Positions 57,200 through 64,000 of a stretch of 64,000 nucleotides of DNA are shown here, piece after piece. Where the stretch lies: assembly GCA_003952965.2 (NCBI GenBank), contig CM025849.1, positions 434,001 through 498,000 of the forward strand. The letters run 5' to 3'. How positions within the stretch are numbered: the stretch's first letter is position 1; each line of letters opens with the position of its first letter. This stretch comes from Morella rubra. Lineage: Eukaryota > Streptophyta > Magnoliopsida > Fagales > Myricaceae. The notes under the pieces are model-generated. The model worked only from the letters and a program-made list of their open reading frames with translations, was not told the DNA's origin and ran no database searches. Position numbers and translations under genes: made by a program.

Positions 57200-60100
57200 G
57201 CTGGAACCTCAAATGCACTTTGGAAATGTACCACACGCGAAGAATGCATGTCTTGGTCAAAACGCTACCTGTGTTAAGGTTTTTTGTTTTATAATTTATG
57301 GCATATTGTATTTGATTTATACTCTCATCATTATTAGCAGGGAGAAAGAAGAAAACACCTACCCCAGCAGGCCCCAAAGATTTGTCATGCTCTGGACATA
57401 GACGGGTTACTGCTCTCCATGTCTTCCCTTCAAGTTGCAAGTTTTGAATTGAATTATCTCTCCAATCTTTGTGAGTTTAAGAAGATGGGTCAGCTTCAAG
57501 GGAAATAGAGATTATTTTGGTGTCCACAGCACCTGTAAAAGGGTTGATTGCGGAAAAGTAAAGCAAATATTGATAATGTTTTGTGCACAAGAAGCTTTCC
57601 AATCGTTCAGACAAAAACAAGAAGCTCGCTCTCGAATGATTGACAAATCCTAATGTGAAAGCCAAGTACTCCTCATTTCTGGACATTACATGATGAGTTG
57701 CTTATTGGCCAAAAGCCCCCACCAAACTGAAAAAGAAAAAGGAACTAGAGGCCCATGTGGCATGGGGTTGATAGGTCGCTATCTGCCACGTAGACCAGGT
57801 GCCAGCATGGGATTTCGGTGGGTGCCAGTTGGCAGTCAAGGGTTTGGGGTGTTAGAATTATTGAAGTTTGTGGACATGGTAGGCCATTAGAATTTGGGAC
57901 ACCAGCCTGTTGGGATTAGGGCAGTGGTGTCCCGGCAGGGTCACATGCTACCTCACTGCTCATTGTTTATGGGGGCAGGCTGGCCACCACAACACGACAC
58001 TTCCCCTGCTCGATGCGTAAGACACGTAGCGTAAATGTTTGATGGTAAAAATTTTAAAATTTTAGAGGGTTAAATTCAGTAAAAAAGTAAATAAATAGAT
58101 AATTTAAATAAATTTTTTATAATATAAAATAATTATTTAATAAGAAGAAAAAAAAATTTTAAAGAATTATTTTATTAAATAAAAATTTTTAAATAAAAAT
58201 TTAAAACTCAAACATCACAATAAAATCTATCTCGAAAATTTATATATTTTGTTTATCTTAAAAGGAACCTATAAAAGCCTCGTAAGACTTCCATATAAGC
58301 TGCTATAAACCATATATTCTAGAATACCAAACATCTTAAAAGAAAATGTTGCTTGCATTTTAAGCTCAAATAATTTTTCCTCAATGGAAAGTTTCTTGCA
58401 GTTAAATGATTTTTTTTTTTTCTTTGGTAAAGTGAACCTGCTAGCATCAATTATGTCATGAAAATCAATAAAAGAAAAACTAACTCTAATTCTTTGTTGA
58501 CAAAATCAAACTCAAATTTGGACACGTATTATTGATATTTTATTAGGTAGTTAAAAATAAAGGGATATTTGATCATAGAAATTTTAAGAGTTTTAAGATT
58601 TATAAAAAAGTAAAGATATTTTATAAAATTTGATAAAAAAGTAAAAAGGAAGATTTAAATAAATTTATAATGTAATAAGGCAAAACCGCCAAGTCAACAT
58701 AAACCTCCATATTGAAGTACACGGAGCAAATATTAGGCAGTCTTGGACGCTTGGGGTCCTTGGGAGAATCCGATGGCTTCTGACAGCTTCAAATGCACAA
58801 ATGTACCACACGCGAAGAATGCATGTCTTGGTCAAAACGCTACCTGTGTTAAGGTTTTTTGTTTTATAATTTCATATTGTATTTGATTTATACTCTCATC
58901 ATTATTAGCAGGGAGAAAGAAGAAAACACCTACCCCAGCAGGCCCCAAAGATTTGTCATGCTCTGGACATAGACGGGTTACTGCTCTCCATGTCTTCCCT
59001 TCAAGTTGCAAGTTTTGAATTGAATTATCTCTCCAATCTTTGTGAGTTTAAGAAGATGGGTCAGCTTCAAGGGAAATAGAGATTATTTTGGTGTCCACAC
59101 TGTAAAAGGGTTGATTGCGGAAAAGTAAAGCAAATATTGATAATGTTTTGTCCACAAGAAGCTTTCCAATGGTTCAGACAGAAACAAGAAGCTCGCTCTC
59201 GAATGATTGACAAATCCTAATGTGAAAGTACTCCTCATTTCTGGACATTTCATGATGAGTTGCTTATTGGCCAAAGCCCCCACCAAACTGAAAAAGCAAA
59301 AGGAACTAGAGGCCCATGTGGCATGGGGTTGATAGGTCGCTATCTGCCACGTAGACCAGGTGCCAGCATGGGATTTCGGTGGGTGCCAGTTGGCAGTCAA
59401 GGGTTTGGGGTGTTAGAATTATTGAAGTTTGTGGACATGGTAGGCCATTGGAATTTGGGACACCAGCCTGTTGGGATTAGGGCAGTGGTGTCCCGGCAGG
59501 GTCACATGCTACCTCACTGCTCATTGTTTATGGGGGCAGGCTGGCCACAACACAACACGACACTTCCCCTGCTCGATGCGTAAGACACGTAGTGATGTTC
59601 GTAAATGTTTGATGGTAAAAATTTTAAAATTTTAGAGGGTTAAATTCAGTGAAAAAGTAAATAAATAGATAATTTAAATAAATTTTTATATTTATTTAAA
59701 ATAAAAATAATTATTTGATAAGAAGAAAAAAAATTTTTAAAGAATTATTTTATTAAATAAAAATTTTTTAATAAAAATTTTAAAACTTAAACACCACGAT
59801 AAAATCTATCTCGAAAGTTTATATATTTTGTTTATCTTAAAAGGAACCTATAAAAGCCTCGTAAGACTTCCATATAAGCTGCTATAAACCATATATTCTA
59901 GAATACCAAACATCTTAAAAGAAAATGTTGCTTGCATTTTAAGCTCAAATAATTTTTCCTCAATGGAAAGTTTTTCTTGCAGTTAAATGATTTTTTTTTT
60001 TTCTTCGGTAAAGTGAACCTGCTAGCATCAATTATGTCATGAAAATCAATAAAAGAAAAACTAACTCTAATTCTTTGTTGACAAAATTAAACTCAAACTT

Positions 60101-60300
60101 GGACACGTATTATTGATATTTTATTAGGTAGTTAGAAATAAAGGGGCATTCGATAGAAATTTTAGGAGTTTTAAGATTTATAAAAAAGTAAAGATATTTT
60201 ATAAAATTTGATAAAAAGTAAAAAGAAAAAAGATTTAAATAATATTATAATAAAAAAATAAATTAATAAAAAAAATTATTTTATTATTTTTAATAAATGT
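57200..60300. repeat. 1.58-kb tandem duplication upstream of the O-fucosyltransferase gene
   Basis: Sequence from about 57220 to 58690 is repeated from about 58795 to 60290 with an offset near 1577 bp and few differences. Shared landmarks are GAAGAATGCATGTCTTGGTC, ATCTGCCACGTAGACCAGG, and a purine-rich AT tract. Block U1 has only one such unit, so the doubling is specific to this copy. Confidence 0.9.
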
Positions 60301-60591
60301 AAAAATTTTGAAACACCGCCAAAGTCAACATAAACAACTCCATGAATTGAAGTACACGGAGCAAATATTAGCATCACTCGTCCATAAATTTTCAGCTTTT
60401 AAATGAAATGTAAATTTGTTGGAGAAGTTACTTGGATATGACAAAGGCTGAAACTGTCATTTTCTAAAAGACAAATAAATACATTTAAAACAAAAAAAAA
60501 AAAAAAAAAAGGCTTGGATTAAACTAAACACTTCGTAGATACTGGCAGCGGCTTTAAATTAAACCCACAGAGCCGTCCTAAAACACGCTCA

Positions 60592-60804
60592 TAACTCTCT
60601 TAACAAAACGCGTTTCCCAGAATTCTCGTCAGACTTGGCCTTCCCGCCGCCTACTGTCTCTTTTTCTCTCTAACAGACGCAATAATCTCTCTCTGTCTCT
60701 GTCTCTCTAAAAAGCTTACAGAGAAAGCTAATCCAGCAAGTATATACAGAGCCTTCTTAAGAAAGAAGAAGGAGAAGAAGAGCCTCTGTGGCTCTCATTC
60801 TGCA
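60592..60804 (+). promoter_or_regulatory. Core promoter and 5' leader of the O-fucosyltransferase gene
   Basis: A pyrimidine-rich tract with TCTCTCTG repeats (60655-60710) and a purine-rich leader (GAAGAAGGAGAAGAAGAG) precede the ATG at 60805. Such tracts are common around plant transcription starts. No clear TATA box was identified. Confidence 0.45.
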
Positions 60805-63700
60805 ATGGCCAAGTCAAAGTGCAGTATCGGCAAGAGGGTGTCGTACATTTCAGTCCCATCTCAGATAATCAACTCTTTGTCATCGTCTTCTCTGCAGTCC
60901 CTCCTTGTCTCACCAAAGAAATCTTCGAGGAACAACAACAGGTTCCTCAGCTTGAAAAGATCAAGGCTTTGGTTTCTCATTCTCTTTCTCTTTGCCCTCC
61001 TTGGTATGTTAAAGTTGGGCTACAAGCTTGACCCGTTGATCCCATTTTCTTCATACCCATGTCCTACCAGTACGCAATCACAGGACTCAATGTCAAATGA
61101 ATTTTCAAAATCAGAACTTGGTTTTGCATCGATGAGTAGAAAAGGTGGTGAAAATGTTGAGAAAGATGAAGTTTTGGATGGAACAGGTCAATCACAGCCG
61201 TTGATTTCAAATGAGTACCCAAAATCGGAAATGGGTAATGGACGAAACAGTGAGAATGATGCTGACAAATTTGAGAAAAGTGAGTTTTGGAAGCAGCCAG
61301 ATGGTTTGGGCTACAAGCCTTGCTTGGGTTTCAGCCGGGAGTACAGCCGGGCAAGTGAAAGGATTGTAACAGATAGGAGAAAGTATCTGATGGTCGTGGT
61401 TTCTGGCGGAATGAACCAGCAGCGGAATCAGATAGTTGATGCTGTGGTAATCGCTAGGATTCTTGGCGCTACTTTGGTTGTTCCCGTATTACAAGTCAAT
61501 GTCATTTGGGGTGATGAAAGGTATTCTACCTTTGCATTATTGTCCAAAAACTACTGCCTTTTGCGATTGATTTTTATTTATCAATACACGAAAACATGTC
61601 ATTAGATTCTTTTTGAGGAATCAAAAAATGGGCCTAATTTTAGGAAGTTTTTATGGCCTTTCAATTGAATTCAGCAAGCTTCAAAAACTTCCATCGTGGT
61701 TGAAGTTGATTGAATTTCTTGCCTTTCTTGTGTAATATTATGTATTATGGTAAGGATTCTATAACTCCCATGCGCGCTGCAGTTCCGAAGACTGACTTCC
61801 TATTTTTCTGTGTTTCTTGAATTTGATGGTTGCAGTGAATTCTCGGATATATTTGACTTGGAGCACTTCAAGAAAGTTCTTGCCAATGATGTCCGGGTAG
61901 TTTCGTCACTACCATCTACACATCTAATGAGAAAGCCAGTAGAAGGCACCCTACCACTTAGTGTCTCCCCTAGATGGATACGTGGACGCTACCTCAGACG
62001 GGTATTGATAAATTTGAGTATTTATACTGTAGAGTAAGCGTACCAGCTTCTCTTCTTTGCTTATGTCTTAGAAATGCTGGTTTGGTAAAGGAAAATAAAT
62101 TTAAGTAAGAGAAAATAAAAAGTTGCAGCTGTTAGTTTGTTATTCCTCGGTAGAAAATGTTGGCCTTTGGAATTGACTGTATACGTAGTTCTAATAGTTG
62201 GGGAAGCATCTTATTGCTTTGTTATGAGAAAGATTTCAACATTTGATTTTTAGTTGCTGCAACAATCCTTAGAAGTTTGAGTTGTGGCAACTATAATTTT
62301 GCCGGGACCATTCAACTTAAGAGCCATCAGACAACTGTCTACAATTCTGTTCTTTCACTAAATATTTTTTCATTGCTGGGTTGGCCTTTATGATTAATAC
62401 TAGTCTTCCTTACTGATGTGTTAAAGAAACCTGCTTTCGTTTTCTGCATTTTGTTCCCTTTTATATAGGGAATGTGTTGTCAGCTCTGTGCTGTGGGGAA
62501 CAATCTTCCTGTTTATGCCAATTGAGAAAAAGGTTATCTTATGCAATCTCCGTTGGTTTCTGCAGTTTAACAGAGAAGGGGTTTTGCTCTTACGTGGTTT
62601 GGATTCAAGGCTCTCTAAGGATCTTCCTTCTGATCTGCAGAAGCTTCGATGCAAGGTATTACAAGGTTTTGTTCTTAGTAAAGATTGCTTCATTCAGACT
62701 CTTGAACTTGCATGTAGTATTTGCCTTGCTTGTGGTTTAACATAACAGACTCGCACATGGTGAGATCTCGGAAATCATGGGACATTTTAAATCAATAACT
62801 TTGTTTTGGGAACTTCCTTTCTTAATTCAAACTGACAACTTGTTTTATTTGTTTCTACTCTGATGAGCACTGGTCTTCCCCACTTCACTGGTTTTTCATT
62901 ATATTCCTGAACTTCAAATTGGTAACTTGATTATTGCTTGCCTGTAGCTCGGACTCTATCGTTCACTTTTCAATTGAGTATAATTAAATGGATGGCCAAT
63001 TCTAATATCTTCTTTGTTTAACTTCAGGTTGCTTTTCATGCATTGAGATTTGCACCTCCAATTTTGCAACTTGGTAACAAGCTTGCAGAGAGGATACGGA
63101 GCAAGGGGCCCTACCTTGCTCTTCATTTACGAATGGAGAAGGATGTATGGATTAGGACGGGATGCCTTCCTGGTCTGAGCCAGGAGTACAATGAGATAGT
63201 GACCAATGAAAGGAAGCAACGGCCTGAGCTCCTAACTGCAAGATCAAACATGACTTACCATGATCGGAAGCTCGCAGGTCTCTGCCCCATGAATGCCGTA
63301 GAGGTAGCCAGGTATGAACATAAAATTTGAATGGGTTTAAACCTATGTACGTAGTCTGCTGAGCTAGTTTTCTTTTTCCATATCTGGTGCTTTTTAAACA
63401 GACTGAAATTCTTTTGTTCCTTGGGGTCATTTTGTGTTTAGGCTGCTTAAAGCTCTGGGAGCTCCTAGAGATACAAGGATATACTGGGCTGGAGGGGAGC
63501 CATTGGGGGGGAACGAAGCTTTGCTGCCATTAACGCAGGAGTTTCCACATTTGTCCAACAAGGAAGATCTTGCTTTGCCTGGTGAACTAGAGGCATTTAA
63601 AAACAAAGCATCTGTAATGGCTGCCATTGATTATATAGTCTGCGAGAATAGTGATGTTTTCATGCCATCTCATGGGGGAAATATGGGCCACGCCATCCAG
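60805..63700 (+). CDS. Plant O-fucosyltransferase-like protein (PF10250/GT106-type), 3' end beyond the window
   Basis: Exons: 60805-61520, 61836-62001, 62566-62655, 63028-63311, 63442-63700, all GT-AG and in phase, giving 505 complete codons so far. Features: a short basic N-terminus, a signal anchor at residues 55-69 (LWFLILFLFALLGML) as in Golgi type II glycosyltransferases, and a variable Ser/Glu-rich stem. The catalytic domain then starts KPCLGFSREYSR, with the nucleotide-sugar site GGMNQQRNQIVDAVVIAR, FDLEHFKKVL, LRGLDSRLSKDLPSDLQ, LHLRMEKD, RLLKALGAP and SDVFMPSHGGNMGHAIQ. The last phrase normally lies near the C-terminus, so about one more exon is missing at the right edge. Members act in cell wall glycan synthesis or cell adhesion; donor and acceptor for this one are unknown. 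Confidence 0.93.
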
Positions 63701-64000
63701 GTATCACCATCACCATTTTGTCTCAGTAACTAATCTGTCATGAGTACCAATTCTCTATAACATATGGTTGCGAAAGGGCCAAAATCTTGCGAAACTCATC
63801 TAGCCTGTCAAATCATATCAGCCTGAAAGATTCGATCTTGTAAGACAGCTAAACAGGAAGCCTGTAACTAAAAACAAGAACATAGAGAAACGCTTGAGAC
63901 ATCAGACTACCGAAAAGCAACCACTAACTATAGTCTTGTACTCGCAAGATTCCTAGAAAAGACTATGAGGGAGGGGATTAAATTTTGTAGAAAACAAGAT
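63701..64000 (+). other. Intron of the O-fucosyltransferase gene, cut by the window edge
   Basis: Begins GTATCACC directly after exon 5. No open frame continuing the protein is seen, so the next exon lies outside. Confidence 0.6.

Larger units (their letters stand above)
52660..60591. repeat. Segmental duplication block U3, contiguous with the O-fucosyltransferase gene
   Basis: Matches block U1 (29056-38781) and, in parts, U2 and 40060-40215. Because it runs unbroken into the promoter of an intact gene, it is the likely source copy. It keeps the empty CACTA site at about 55225-55230. Confidence 0.8.

Overview
This is an AT-rich, intron-rich nuclear segment of a flowering plant, almost certainly a eudicot. 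The evidence is spliced genes with GT-AG introns, TIR-type resistance genes (absent from grasses), and plant transposon families: FAR1-like Mutator elements, CACTA elements, MITEs and LTR fossils. Only two genes look intact: a bL19-type organellar ribosomal protein on the minus strand (3704-6562, 5' leader to about 7500) and a plant O-fucosyltransferase-like gene on the plus strand (60805-63700), which runs off the right edge. Everything between is accessory DNA, built by transposons that captured pieces of host genes and by segmental duplication.

Layout. 1-3500: LTR-type fossil and unassigned DNA. 3.7-7.5 kb: bL19 gene. 7.6-13.9 kb: Mutator-like inverted-repeat ends enclosing a cadherin-like host gene fragment and a transposase tail. 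14.0-19.6 kb: minus-strand TIR-NB-ARC locus 1, whose LRR exons are replaced by a short linker and a four-helix membrane exon; a second partial membrane exon lies beside it. 20.5-29.0 kb: a Mutator-like element with matched ends and a near-perfect 10-bp target duplication. It carries a FAR1-type transposase and fragments of the NEDD8/RUB E1 gene ECR1, and is itself invaded by two MITEs and a solo LTR. 29.1-38.8 kb: a copy of the O-fucosyltransferase upstream region, containing a 4.1-kb CACTA element that captured exons of an organellar release factor and of RLP24. This copied block ends inside a PPR gene. 38.8-45 kb: PPR and ankyrin/PGG relics and another partial duplication. 45.2-52.3 kb: plus-strand TIR-NB-ARC locus 2, a diverged inverted copy of locus 1, also ending in the membrane exon. 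52.7-60.6 kb: the source-like copy of the duplicated block, with an internal 1.58-kb tandem duplication. 60.8-64 kb: the O-fucosyltransferase.

The main candidates for something undescribed are the TIR-NB-ARC genes with a tetraspan C-terminal module in place of LRRs, and the gene-capturing Mutator and CACTA elements. All family names rest on motif recognition by eye; no database search was made.
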